From: an uncultured Clostridia bacterium
GTDB lineage: Bacteria > Bacillota > Clostridia > TANB77 > CAG-508
NCBI GenBank assembly: GCA_944391865.1
Contig: CALXVD010000009.1
Coordinates: 1 to 50,817, forward strand
Length of the DNA: 50,817 nucleotides
Reading direction: 5' to 3'
Numbering within the stretch: the stretch's first letter is position 1; each line of letters starts with the position of its first letter. The position numbers and the translations under genes are program-made. Below are positions 18,566 to 26,679 of the stretch, piece by piece. Under the pieces are notes generated by a model that was not told the origin of the DNA, did no database searches, and saw only the letters and a program-made list of their open reading frames with translations.

Positions 18566-20336
18566 TTATTCTAATATTGCTTTAATACGCCTTACCCCTG
18601 CAGATGATGATTCTTCTTTTTTTATTTTAAAGTGTCCTAATTCACTTGTGTTTTTTACATGAGGTCCTCCACATAATTCTAAAGAAACATCTCCTATTTT
18701 ATATACGGTTACTTCTTCTCCATATTTGTCAATAAACATTGCCTCAGCACCCATTTTTAGAGCATCCTCTTTTTTCATTTCTAGCCTTTCTACAGGTATG
18801 GCTTGTTTTATATATTCGTTTACCAATTCTTCTGTTTTTTGTTTCTCTTCATCTGTCATTTTTGTAGGGTGTGAAAAATCAAATCTCATTCTTTCTGCAG
18901 TTATGTTGCTACCTTTTTGATGGACATGAGGTCCCAAAACTTTTTTTAATGCTGCATTTAAAAGATGTGTAGCTGTATGATATTTTGTTTCCATTTCGCC
19001 GTGTAGATGCAAGTCCACCTTTAAATTTTCCGGTTGCTCCCTGTCTTGATTTTTCTTGGTGTTCTTTAAATTTTTGTTTAAAGCCTTCGACATCTACTTT
19101 TAGATTTAGCTCTTTTGCAAGCTCCTCAGTAAGTTCTATTGGGAAACCAAAAGTATCGTATAATCTAAAAGCTATATCTTTATTTACCAAATTTCCTTCT
19201 AAGTTTTTAACAACTTTTTCAAATTCTTTTAATCCATGTTCTAATGTTCTATTAAATTTTATCTTTTCATCTTTTAGTGTTTGTAAAATAACTTCTTTGT
19301 TTCTTTCTAGTTCTTTATAATATTTTGAGTATTTTTCTATAACCATCAAAGCTAATTCTTGTTCCCAATTACTATTAACATCGATATTTAATTTTTTAGC
19401 ATATCTTATCATTCTTCTAATAAGTCTTCTTAAAATATACCCCTGGTCTGTGTTAGAAGGCTTTATTCCTGCATCATCACCAGTTATCATTACTATTGCT
19501 CTTATATGATCTGCAATTATTCTCATACTTTTTGAGTATTTTTCATCTTCGTATGGTAATCTAGAAATTTCTTCTATTTTTTCTATTATATCCTTCCAAA
19601 TAGAAGATTTATAATTATCTGAATATCCTTCTAAAATTGCTGTTACTCTTTCTACTCCAAGACCTGTGTCAACATTTTTATTTTTTAATGGAGTAAATGT
19701 TCCATCTTCTTCGTGATTATATTGCATAAAAACATTATTCCAAATTTCTACCCAGTTTTCATCTTCTGGATCAAATGTTTCTGGTGCTACACTTTTACCT
19801 CTCCAATAAAAAATCTCTGTGTCAGGTCCACATGGTCCAAGTAATTCCATATTTGGCCACCAATTGTGTTCTTCACTTAAAAAAGCTATTCTTCCTTCTT
19901 TTATTCCTTGGCTCTTCCATATATTTGCTGATTCATTATCTGCTGGTACTATATCATTGCCTTTAAACACTGAAACTGCCAATTTTTCAACAGGTATTTC
20001 TAAATATTTTGTTAAGAACTCAAAGCTCCATGAAATAGACTCTTTTTTAAAATAATCCCCTAAAGACCAATTACCTAGCATTTCAAAAAATGTATGGTGC
20101 GTAGTATCACCTATTGAATCTAAATCGTTTGTTCTAAAACACTTTTGTACGTCTGCAAGCCTTGTTCCTTCTGGGTGTGGCTCTCCTTTTAAATATGGTA
20201 CTAATGGTTGCATACCTGCTGTGTTAAAAAGACATGTTGGATCATTTTCTGGAATTATTGGAGCACTTGGTATAATTTTATGTCCTTTACTTTCAAAAAA
20301 TTTTAAATAAGTATCTTTTAAATCTATTTGTTTCAT
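18566..20336 (-). CDS. alaS: alanine-tRNA ligase, short form, one CGG +1 shift
   Basis: Charges tRNA-Ala. The class II core holds FNTAGMQPLVPYLKG and RTNDLDSIGDTTHHTFFEM (motif 2 region), and DTGLGVERV (motif 3). The strict frame breaks at CGG 19001-18999 after ACA; skipping the C gives KGGLAST-G-EMETKYHTATHLLN, the start of the editing domain. With the shift the protein is 589 aa and keeps the zinc-binding editing-site residues HTATHLL and CGGPHV. It stops right after SSAGVRRIKAILE, so the C-terminal DHHA1/C-Ala region of normal ~870-aa enzymes is absent. The stop is clean and followed by a repeat element. Confidence 0.9.
18999..19001 (-). other. CGG +1 frameshift site, alaS
   Basis: Context TCT ACA C GGC GAA. 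Skipping C joins the catalytic half to G-E-M-E-T-K-Y-H-T-A-T-H of the editing half (Gly446). The quadruplet is CGGC. Confidence 0.92.
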
Positions 20337-20420
20337 GTAATCCTCCTATAATGTTTTACTGTATTATTATACAAATTTTTTATAAAATTTACAAGTAATT
20401 TTAATAAATTGTAATTTAGC

Positions 20421-20518
20421 AGTGAGATGTGTGAGGTGAGAGGTGAGATTTTAGGGACACACTTCGCAGGCTTTGCCCTAATTTCGCACTTCTCACATCC
20501 CACTTCTCACCTCTCAGA
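20421..20518. repeat. complete GTGAGA heptamer palindrome
   Basis: Arms GTGAGATGTGTGAGG and CACTTCTCACATCCCAC around a core with GGGACACACTTCGCAGG. Near-copy of the element at 18453. It lies in the divergent promoter region between alaS and spoVT. Confidence 0.75.
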
Positions 20519-20622
20519 TAAATTCCAATTTATTTTTCAATTTTTTTGTAAAATTATGAATAATTTTAAATTCAAAACAAATACTAATTTTAAATCTAAA
20601 AAAAGTTAAAGGAGGGAAAATT

Positions 20623-21177
20623 TTGAAAGCAACAGGTGTAGTAAGAAGAATAGATGATTTAGGTAGAATTGTTATTCCTAAAGAAATTAGAAGAACTTTG
20701 CGTATAAAAGAAGGAGATCCTTTAGAAATATTTACTGATAAAGAAGGAGAAGTTATCTTAAAAAAATATTCTCCTATTGGTGAGCTTTCTGAATTTGCAA
20801 CTGGATATGCGGAAACACTTGCTAAAACGACCGGACATATAGCATGTATAACTGACAAGGATTCTGTAATAGCTGTTTCTGGAGGTCCTAAAAAAGAATT
20901 TTTAGAGCAATCTTTAAGTCCAGAGTTAGAAAAAGTAATAGAAAATAAAGAAATATATACAAGTAAAGAAAATAATGAAATAGCACTTCCTATTACTCAA
21001 AATGAAAATAAAGAAAGAAAATATAATTCTCAAGTAATATATCCAATAATATCAGATGGAGATGTAATCGGAAGTGTAATATTACTTTCGAAAGAACAAA
21101 ATGCTAAAATGGGAGATGTAGAACTAAAAGTAGTTCAATCAGCTGCTGGATTTTTAAGTAGTCAAATGGATATTTAA
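20623..21177 (+). CDS. spoVT: stage V sporulation protein T
   Basis: A 184-aa transcription factor of late forespore gene expression. The AbrB-type swapped-hairpin DNA-binding domain covers residues 1-50 (TGVVRRIDDLGRIVIPKEIR, LRIKEGDPLEIF), and a GAF-like domain fills the rest (ETLAKTTGHIACITDKDSVI). Start is TTG at 20623, eight bases after AAAGGAGGG; no ATG fits. It is transcribed divergently from alaS and ends in a clear terminator. Confidence 0.93.
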   Translation: MKATGVVRRIDDLGRIVIPKEIRRTLRIKEGDPLEIFTDKEGEVILKKYSPIGELSEFATGYAETLAKTTGHIACITDKDSVIAVSGGPKKEFLEQSLSPELEKVIENKEIYTSKENNEIALPITQNENKERKYNSQVIYPIISDGDVIGSVILLSKEQNAKMGDVELKVVQSAAGFLSSQMDI

Positions 21178-21185
21178 AAAAATAT

Positions 21186-21247
21186 AGAATTTAAGATAAC
21201 TGTTAAGTAAATTTTTTGTACTTAATTAACTTAAATTCTATTTTTTT
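21186..21247 (+). terminator. intrinsic terminator of spoVT
   Basis: AGAATTTAAG pairs with CTTAAATTCT across a 34-base AT-rich loop, followed by ATTTTTTT. Confidence 0.7.
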
Positions 21248-21268
21248 ACATTTTATTTTGTACCTCTA

Positions 21269-21297
21269 TTGACCAATTTTAATATTAGCTATAAAAT
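21269..21297 (+). promoter_or_regulatory. sigma-A type promoter of the HD-GYP gene
   Basis: TTGACC, 17 bases, TAAAAT, then about 32 bases to the ATG at 21329, with AAGGAGA as ribosome binding site. Confidence 0.7.
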
Positions 21298-21328
21298 AAT
21301 TATATAAATATTATTTAAGGAGATACAA

Positions 21329-22270
21329 ATGAAAAAAGAAGAATTAGATTTTTATAGTAAAACGAACCTAAAATCATATAATCTAAATGAAACAATGAGA
21401 TATCAATTAAGTATGTTGGATAGCTTAGATGCTTTTACAAGGCAACATTCAGAAAACGTTGCAAATATCACTTGCCGTCTTTGTGAATATTTGGGTTTTA
21501 ACGAGGGATTTGTAATTTACTGTACAACTTGTGCATATCTCCATGATATTGGAAAAATGTTTATACCTCCCGCTATTCTTCAAAAAAATGGTCCTTTAAC
21601 CGATAAAGAATATGAAATTATAAAAAAACATACTACAATTGGCTATAATATGTGTATGGATGATCCAAAACTTCGCCCATATGCGGCAGGTACACTTTAT
21701 CATCATGAAGCATTAAATGGTACAGGTTATCCTAATGGTGTAACAAAAAAAGATATTCCTATTGAAGGTCAAATTATAAGAGTTGCAGATGAATTTGATG
21801 CAATTGTTAGTAAAAGGCAATATAAAACACATATTGGAATTACAGATACTTTAAAACTTTTAATTGAAGAAACATATCCCGTAATCCCAAAATCTGTTGC
21901 TTTAAAAAGTATAGAAGAAAATACAAAATTAGGTAAACTTAATCCAAGGATTGTAAAAGCTTTATTCAAGGTTGTAATTGATGATATTAATTATGAAATT
22001 AGTTGTATTTTAGACTATACTAAATATTTAAATACGCAAGTAAAAAGGTTAGAAGCAATTAATAAATACAATTTTAAAAGAGAAAATGCAAAACGCGAAA
22101 AGAAAAAAGAATATTGGGCAGCAAATATGCAAGCAATGTTTGAGAAAGGTGAAGATTTTAGAAATTACAAATATGTACTAGAAGAATACAGAGCAGCTTA
22201 TGTAAAAAGAAAAGAAATTGTAGATAATTTATTTGACGAAATAAAAACAATAAAAAAATTAAGAGTTTAG
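21329..22270 (+). CDS. HD-GYP domain phosphodiesterase
   Basis: A 313-aa protein built almost only of an HD-GYP domain, expected to degrade c-di-GMP or a related dinucleotide. Metal-binding motifs are in order: RQHSENVA near residue 37, CAYLHDIGKM near 73, KKHTTIGY, YHHEALNGTGYPNG (the HHE and GYP parts), and RVADEFDAIVS. The last ~90 residues are a charged helix, perhaps a coiled coil. No receiver or membrane segment is present. It has its own promoter and sits between spoVT and the type III toxin-antitoxin locus. Confidence 0.85.
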   Translation: MKKEELDFYSKTNLKSYNLNETMRYQLSMLDSLDAFTRQHSENVANITCRLCEYLGFNEGFVIYCTTCAYLHDIGKMFIPPAILQKNGPLTDKEYEIIKKHTTIGYNMCMDDPKLRPYAAGTLYHHEALNGTGYPNGVTKKDIPIEGQIIRVADEFDAIVSKRQYKTHIGITDTLKLLIEETYPVIPKSVALKSIEENTKLGKLNPRIVKALFKVVIDDINYEISCILDYTKYLNTQVKRLEAINKYNFKRENAKREKKKEYWAANMQAMFEKGEDFRNYKYVLEEYRAAYVKRKEIVDNLFDEIKTIKKLRV

Positions 22271-22301
22271 CTCTTAATGTAATGAAATTTCGTACAAAAT
22301 A

Positions 22302-22330
22302 TTGATTTTATAGATAAAATAAATTATAAT
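22302..22330 (+). promoter_or_regulatory. promoter of the type III antitoxin RNA
   Basis: TTGATT, exactly 17 bases, TATAAT. It is about 35 bases before the first pseudoknot unit and would drive antitoxin RNA and, by read-through, the toxin. Confidence 0.75.
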
Positions 22331-22370
22331 GAATATAATAATATTGATAAATTAATTTATCAAATAAACT

Positions 22371-22530
22371 AGGTTGTACAAACCTTTGATTAGTTTCATA
22401 AATAAGTACGAATTTAAACATTAGGTTAGATATTAACCTTTAGATTTTAATTCTATAAATAATATCCTATTTAACATTAGGTTAGAAACGAGCCTTTAGA
22501 ATTCAAATTCTATAAACGGGTTTCCAGAAA
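22371..22530 (+). ncRNA. type III antitoxin RNA, three pseudoknot repeats (ToxI-like)
   Basis: Three tandem units begin at 22371, 22423 and 22479. Each folds as an H-type pseudoknot with covarying helices. Helix 1 is AGGTT/AACCT (AGGTT/AGCCT in unit 3). Helix 2 pairs the hairpin loop with downstream bases: GTAC/GTAC, GATATT/AATATC, GAAAC/GTTTC. A small internal hairpin (TGA/TCA, TAGA/TCTA, TAGAATT/AATTCTA) and the string TATAAA are shared. The base changes that keep pairing are strong evidence for a functional RNA. The ToxN-family gene follows after a terminator, the standard type III layout; three diverged units is a small number for the class. Confidence 0.85.
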
Positions 22531-22534
22531 AAGT

Positions 22535-22568
22535 AAAGGGGGGTACTGACAGTATCCCCTTTATTTAT
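22535..22568 (+). terminator. attenuating terminator between antitoxin and toxin
   Basis: AAAGGGG pairs with CCCCTTT and an inner TACTG pairs with CAGTA, then TTATTTAT. In type III loci such a terminator keeps antitoxin RNA in excess over toxin mRNA. Confidence 0.85.
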
Positions 22569-22583
22569 ATGCGGAGGTATTAA

Positions 22584-23114
22584 GTGAAAGATTCTAAAAA
22601 GCTTAAATTAGGAAAATTGAATTTCTACATTATAGATAATGATTATATTACATATTTAAGCCAATTTGATAAACATATTGCTTATAATAAAAATCAAAAA
22701 AGACCATATATAGGAGTTTTAATTATTGTAGAAGGACATTATTATTTCGCACCATTATTTTCTCCCAAACCAAAACATAAAACTTATAAAGACAACTTAA
22801 CATTTTTTAAAATTATAAATTTAAAAACAAAAAATGATCTAGGTATAATTAGATTCTCAGATATGATACCGGTTCCACAAGAGTGTCTATATTTATTAGA
22901 CATAAAAAATAAAAGTTATGGATATAAAAGATTACTTTCAGAACAATACTCTTATATAAATAAACCTGAAAATAAAAAGAAAATTTTAGATAAATCAGAG
23001 AAGCTTTATCAAATTGTAACCAAACCAAATAAAAGTAAGATGACTAAATTTTATAAAGATTTAAGCTGTAATTTTAAATTATTAGAACAAAAAAGCTTAG
23101 AATATAATATTTAA
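22584..23114 (+). CDS. type III toxin, ToxN/AbiQ family endoribonuclease
   Basis: A 176-aa RNase of the ToxN/AbiQ fold. The family pattern is clear: LNFYIIDNDYITYLSQFD at residues 11-28, RPYIGVLIIVEGHYYFAPLF near 45-65 with the conserved PL-SPK, GIIRFSDMIPVP near 100, and YGYKRLLSEQYSYI near 125. These enzymes cut mRNA, also their own antitoxin, and are held by the pseudoknot RNA; many act as abortive-infection phage defence. The start is GTG at 22584, 7 bases after GCGGAGG. The tail (LSCNFKLLEQK) matches the usual C-terminal NFxLLE ending. Confidence 0.88.
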   Translation: MKDSKKLKLGKLNFYIIDNDYITYLSQFDKHIAYNKNQKRPYIGVLIIVEGHYYFAPLFSPKPKHKTYKDNLTFFKIINLKTKNDLGIIRFSDMIPVPQECLYLLDIKNKSYGYKRLLSEQYSYINKPENKKKILDKSEKLYQIVTKPNKSKMTKFYKDLSCNFKLLEQKSLEYNI

Positions 23115-23161
23115 CTTAATTTGTGTAGCAAATCTCTTTTTCTCAGAGCAAAATTCCCACT

Positions 23162-23258
23162 CTGAGATGTGCTAAGTGTGAGGTATACTTTCTAGAGCTA
23201 GGCTTTGTTAGGCTTACCCTAATTTCACACTTCCCACATCCCACTTCTCACTTCTTAT
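23162..23258. repeat. complete GTGAGA heptamer palindrome
   Basis: Left arm CTGAGATGTGCTAAGTGTG and right arm CACTTCCCACATCCCAC around CTAGGCTTTGTTAGG. It lies between the convergent toxin and cysteine desulfurase genes and touches the stop codon of the latter. Confidence 0.65.
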
Positions 23259-24445
23259 TCAATTTTCAATTCATTTTTTATAAATTTCAAATATTTAGGT
23301 GATTTATTTCTTACTTCTTCAACTATTTGCACTAATGATTCAATTAAATAATCTACGTCTTCCTTTGTGTTTTCTTCTCCAAAAGTTATTCTTAAAGAAC
23401 CTTGTGCAAATTCTTCTTGAAGCCCTATTGCAAGTAAAACATGGGATGGACTGCTTGACCCAGAACTGCAAGCAGAACCTGCTGATGCACATATTCCTCT
23501 TTCATCTAATTTTAATAAAAGCTCCTCCCCTTCAACAAATCTAAACGATATATTAACATTTCCCGCTAATCTTTTAGTTCTATGACCATTTATTTTAGTA
23601 TATGGTACTCTTTTCTCTATTTGTGTAATGAAATACTCTCTTAATTCATTTAATTTTTTGTTATAATTTTCTAAGTTTTTATATGCTAAATCAATTGCTT
23701 TTCCAAGCCCTACTATTTCCGCAACATTCTCTGTTCCTGCTCTTTTGTCCTTTTCTTGATGTCCACCATCTTGCAACTTTCTGCATTGTATTCCCTCTTT
23801 TATATATAATGCTCCAACTCCTTTAGGTCCATAAAATTTGTGTGCAGACATTGATAACAAATCTATATTCATTTCTTTAACATCAATTTTTACATTACCT
23901 ACTGCTTGAACAGCATCTGTATGAAATATAACATTGTGTTTTTTAGCAATTATTCCTATTTCTTTTATAGGTTCTATTGTTCCAATTTCATTATTTGCAA
24001 ACATTATACTTATTAAAATAGTTTTATTATTTATTGCTGATTCTAAATCTTGCAAGCTTATTAATCCATCTTCATCTACATCTAAATATGTTACTTTAAA
24101 CCCTTCTTTTTCTAAAGCTTTACAAGTGTTTAAAACAGCTGGATGTTCTATTTTTGTTGTTATTATATGATTTCCTTTATTACAATTTGCATAAGCCACA
24201 CCCTTTATTGCAAGATTATCACTTTCACTACCACACCCAGTAAAATAAATTTCTTTTGACATAGCACCAATTGCTGTTGCAGTTCTTATTCTTGCTTCTT
24301 CTAATGCTCTTTTTGCACTTCTTCCAATAGTATATAATGATGAAGGGTTTCCAAACTCTAGGTTAAAAAACGAAATCATTTCTTTTAATACATCTTCTTT
24401 TACTGCTGTTGTTGCTGCATGGTCGAAATATCTAATTTTATTCAT
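23255..24445 (-). CDS. cysteine desulfurase (NifS/IscS family)
   Basis: A 396-aa PLP enzyme that takes sulfur from cysteine for Fe-S clusters or tRNA thiolation. N-terminus YFDHAATTAV, the PLP lysine in SMSAHKFYGPKGVG, and the catalytic Cys in the mobile loop SAGSACSSGSSSPSHVL, which is the long-loop form of group I (NifS/IscS). I start at the ATG at 24445, 5 bases after GGAGG. No IscU or MnmA gene is adjacent, so the pathway cannot be named. The upstream spacer holds a structured RNA with its own terminator. Confidence 0.9.
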   Translation of the reverse strand: MNKIRYFDHAATTAVKEDVLKEMISFFNLEFGNPSSLYTIGRSAKRALEEARIRTATAIGAMSKEIYFTGCGSESDNLAIKGVAYANCNKGNHIITTKIEHPAVLNTCKALEKEGFKVTYLDVDEDGLISLQDLESAINNKTILISIMFANNEIGTIEPIKEIGIIAKKHNVIFHTDAVQAVGNVKIDVKEMNIDLLSMSAHKFYGPKGVGALYIKEGIQCRKLQDGGHQEKDKRAGTENVAEIVGLGKAIDLAYKNLENYNKKLNELREYFITQIEKRVPYTKINGHRTKRLAGNVNISFRFVEGEELLLKLDERGICASAGSACSSGSSSPSHVLLAIGLQEEFAQGSLRITFGEENTKEDVDYLIESLVQIVEEVRNKSPKYLKFIKNELKIE

Positions 24446-24571
24446 ACAAGCCTCCATTTCTTCTCTTTATATATTATGTGCAAAACAGCAAAATATTTTC
24501 AAATTAATTAATTAAATCTTCTTTTATAAAATAAAACTTTCCATCCTCAATAATCATTTTTGACCCCTTTC

Positions 24572-24614
24572 AAAAAAAATGTGGAACCATAAAAATTTTA
24601 GGCCCCACATTTTT
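24572..24614 (-). terminator. intrinsic terminator of the pseudoknot RNA
   Basis: On the minus strand AAATGTGGGGCC folds with GGTTCCACATTT, followed by a run of eight T. It ends the RNA before the desulfurase gene. Confidence 0.75.
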
Positions 24615-24760
24615 ACTATAACTAACATTTTTTCTCCTGCTTATTTATATCTCGCAAGCAGGTGTGCGATTCACATTTTTTCACCTATATATTTATTAAA
24701 CACAAATAGGGTTGTGTCTCACATTTTAGTTATAGTGGATAAGAATTATCCACTATTATT
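24573..24760 (-). ncRNA. unassigned RNA with two tandem pseudoknot repeats
   Basis: On the minus strand two ~48-nt units share the frame AAAATGTGA ... AGG-GAAA. Unit 1 (about 24728-24681) pairs ACACAA with TTGTGT, and the loop CCTAT with ATAGG downstream. Unit 2 (about 24683-24633) pairs TCGCA with TGCGA, and the loop CCTGCT with AGCAGG. Both are H-type pseudoknots and the helices covary. ACTATAACTAA before and TTAGTTATAGT after form a closing helix, and a hairpin AGTGGATAA/TTATCCACT precedes. Promoter and terminator are in place. The design equals type III antitoxins, but no toxin gene follows, only a cysteine desulfurase 127 bases on. It could instead be a tandem riboswitch; I recognise no class. 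Confidence 0.6.
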
Positions 24761-24766
24761 ATATTT

Positions 24767-24795
24767 ATTTTACTTTATTTTATTTACAAAATCAA
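24767..24795 (-). promoter_or_regulatory. promoter of the pseudoknot RNA
   Basis: On the minus strand TTGATT, 17 bases, TAAAAT. The predicted start is near 24760. Confidence 0.6.
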
Positions 24796-24827
24796 TAGTT
24801 TTATAAAAATTATTACCTGAAAATTGT

Positions 24828-24835
24828 CAATATTA
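24828..24835. other. IS66 target-site duplication, left copy
   Basis: CAATATTA, repeated directly at 26680-26687; 8 bp is the duplication size of IS66 elements. Confidence 0.85.
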
Positions 24836-26679
24836 GTTAATGTTCAGACCAAATTTTAAATAGTAGAGAAAATGTAGGGGTCGCCGTCCTCGGCGACCCG
24901 CTCTTCGAAGGATTACTAAATCATCCAAATTGTTTATATTTCAACTGGGATGTTTTCATATATATTACATATTTCTTTGTAAAAGTTTCTTCCTTGTTTT
25001 TTTAATGTTCCTATTATACTTTTTATATCTAAATATATTTTTATTCCTTCCATACTATTAAAATGTCCTGATACTTTTTGCTTTATTTTTACATGCCTTA
25101 AATCTCTTTCTGATAAATTATTATCAAATGGCATGTTAAAATCATAAAGAAACATTAAATGGTTTTCTTTATATTTCTTCAATCGATTTAATAATCTTTT
25201 TTCTTCTTTTCTTAAATATTTAGATTTTACTTTTTTGTTTTCTAAATATCCTTGTTCTAATAGTTCATCATATCTATTAGAATATCTTTCTAGCTGTCTT
25301 TTTCCTAATTTGAATATTTCTTTTGATTTTAATTTTTTTCGGTATTCATTTAAACTGCATAGAAATGAACGCATTTTTAATGCCCATCTGTTTTGCGTAT
25401 TTTCATAACACCCTTTTAAATATCTTGAAACATGGACATTGCATTCTATATGTTTGTTTCCATAGTTATACATTACTGTTTCATGGTCATGTACTAGATT
25501 TCCTGTATATCTATTCAAAATATTGGTTTCCTCTATATACTTTTTGCCTTTGCCATACGTTGGTACTAGTAGTGTCAATTTTTTAGTGGAATATGTCCTT
25601 ACACATATATTTCTATTTTCACATCTTGCTGTTGTTGCATCTGTATTAAGTAATTCTGAATTTAATATATTTCCCTTTATATTGTCTATTATATATTGAC
25701 TCTTATTATCTAATTCTTTCATAAAATTAACTATACTACCTTTTGATATATTTATTTTCTCATAACTAATACAACTAACAAAGTCTGATAGTCTATCTAA
25801 TGCTACTATTCCTTCTGTATTTAATACAGCACATACTGTTTTTAAATTAGTCCCATACTGTACGTCTGTTTTATATTCTTTTGGTATTATTATTTTCCCT
25901 TCTTCATTAGGATAAAATCTATATTCTTTTGCTACAATAGAAATTCTTGTATCTAAAATATATTTAGATGTATATTTTTCAGATACTTTTCCCATATGTA
26001 TTATTTCATGTTCAAATTCTTTATTATTTATTTTTTCTTCGACAACTTTCTTGCTTAAAAAGTGTGCTTTATGTCCTTTTTGACCACCTGCTTTTTTAGT
26101 TGTTTTTTCTCTGTTATTAGGTATATTTTTCTTTATATCACTAGATGGAGGCTTTGAAGAATTATTGCTATTATTGTTTATTTGCTTTTTTAATCTATCA
26201 TTGTCATCTCGTAATTTCTGATTTTCAATTTTTAAACCAGCATTTTCTTCTTCAAGTAAGTCTATTTTATTATTTAAATTATCAATTTCTTTAATATGTT
26301 TAGCTTCTAATTCTAGAAATTCTTTTTTGTGCTCTTTTTTAATATCTTTTATTTCTTGTGATAAATCATCGCATTTTTCCATCACCGCTTGTAATTGTTT
26401 AAAAACTTGGTTGTTGTAATCTCCACCTTTCATGATTTATCACCTTCCTTTCATTTGATAGTATTATATATTATTAAAGAAAAAAAGTCTGTAACAAGTA
26501 TATATTTATGTTATTACAGATATATTACTATTCACTTTTAGGCTGTGGATATGGTTAATCTAAATTTTTATTTCTTAACTTTATTGTGTTTATTTAAGGA
26601 ATTCCTTCGAAGAGCGGGTCGCCGAGGACGGCGACCCCTACATTTTCTCTACTATTTAAAATTTGGTCTGAACATTAAC
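24836..26679. mobile_element. IS66-family insertion sequence, 1844 bp
   Basis: Bounded by perfect 77-bp inverted repeats (24836-24912 and 26603-26679) that begin GTTAATGTTCAGACC and include the hairpin TCGCCGTCCTCGGCGA. It is flanked by the 8-bp duplication CAATATTA and carries one transposase gene, without the tnpA/tnpB accessory genes of classical IS66. Identical repeats and intact gene indicate a recent insertion. It interrupts the 3' end of the reverse transcriptase remnant. Confidence 0.88.
24934..26433 (-). CDS. IS66-family transposase
   Basis: A 499-aa DDE transposase. Residues ~15-95 form a leucine-zipper-like coiled coil, followed by NNSNNSSKPPSSD, the hallmark of IS66 TnpC. The DDE residues are likely those in LLNTDATTAR, GNLVHDHETVMY and NNLSERDLRHVK. 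The cysteine-rich zinc-binding segment usual after SSKPPSSD is not evident here. The start ATG follows AAGGAAGGTG. The frame contains no in-frame CGG. Confidence 0.88.
   Translation of the reverse strand: MKGGDYNNQVFKQLQAVMEKCDDLSQEIKDIKKEHKKEFLELEAKHIKEIDNLNNKIDLLEEENAGLKIENQKLRDDNDRLKKQINNNSNNSSKPPSSDIKKNIPNNREKTTKKAGGQKGHKAHFLSKKVVEEKINNKEFEHEIIHMGKVSEKYTSKYILDTRISIVAKEYRFYPNEEGKIIIPKEYKTDVQYGTNLKTVCAVLNTEGIVALDRLSDFVSCISYEKINISKGSIVNFMKELDNKSQYIIDNIKGNILNSELLNTDATTARCENRNICVRTYSTKKLTLLVPTYGKGKKYIEETNILNRYTGNLVHDHETVMYNYGNKHIECNVHVSRYLKGCYENTQNRWALKMRSFLCSLNEYRKKLKSKEIFKLGKRQLERYSNRYDELLEQGYLENKKVKSKYLRKEEKRLLNRLKKYKENHLMFLYDFNMPFDNNLSERDLRHVKIKQKVSGHFNSMEGIKIYLDIKSIIGTLKKQGRNFYKEICNIYENIPVEI

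Larger units (their letters stand above)
24446..24835. other. spacer with structured RNA gene and target-site flank
   Basis: This stretch contains, from high to low coordinates on the minus strand, the IS66 target duplication CAATATTA (24828-24835), a probable end of the broken reverse transcriptase, a promoter, the pseudoknot RNA and its terminator. Between 24446 and 24571 I see only the ribosome binding site of the desulfurase gene. Confidence 0.6.

Noticed and set aside
22371..22530. CRISPR array
   Set aside because: Only three diverged units, no constant repeat and spacer pattern, no cas genes; the pseudoknot antitoxin explains it.
24573..24645. 24-aa frame MLVIVKMWGLKF... on the minus strand
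   Set aside because: It has an AGGAG upstream, but it runs through the terminator hairpin of the structured RNA, so chance is more likely.
24573..24760. 6S RNA or T-box identity of the structured RNA
   Set aside because: It lacks the single long bulged hairpin of 6S and the conserved T-box sequence; tandem pseudoknots fit better.
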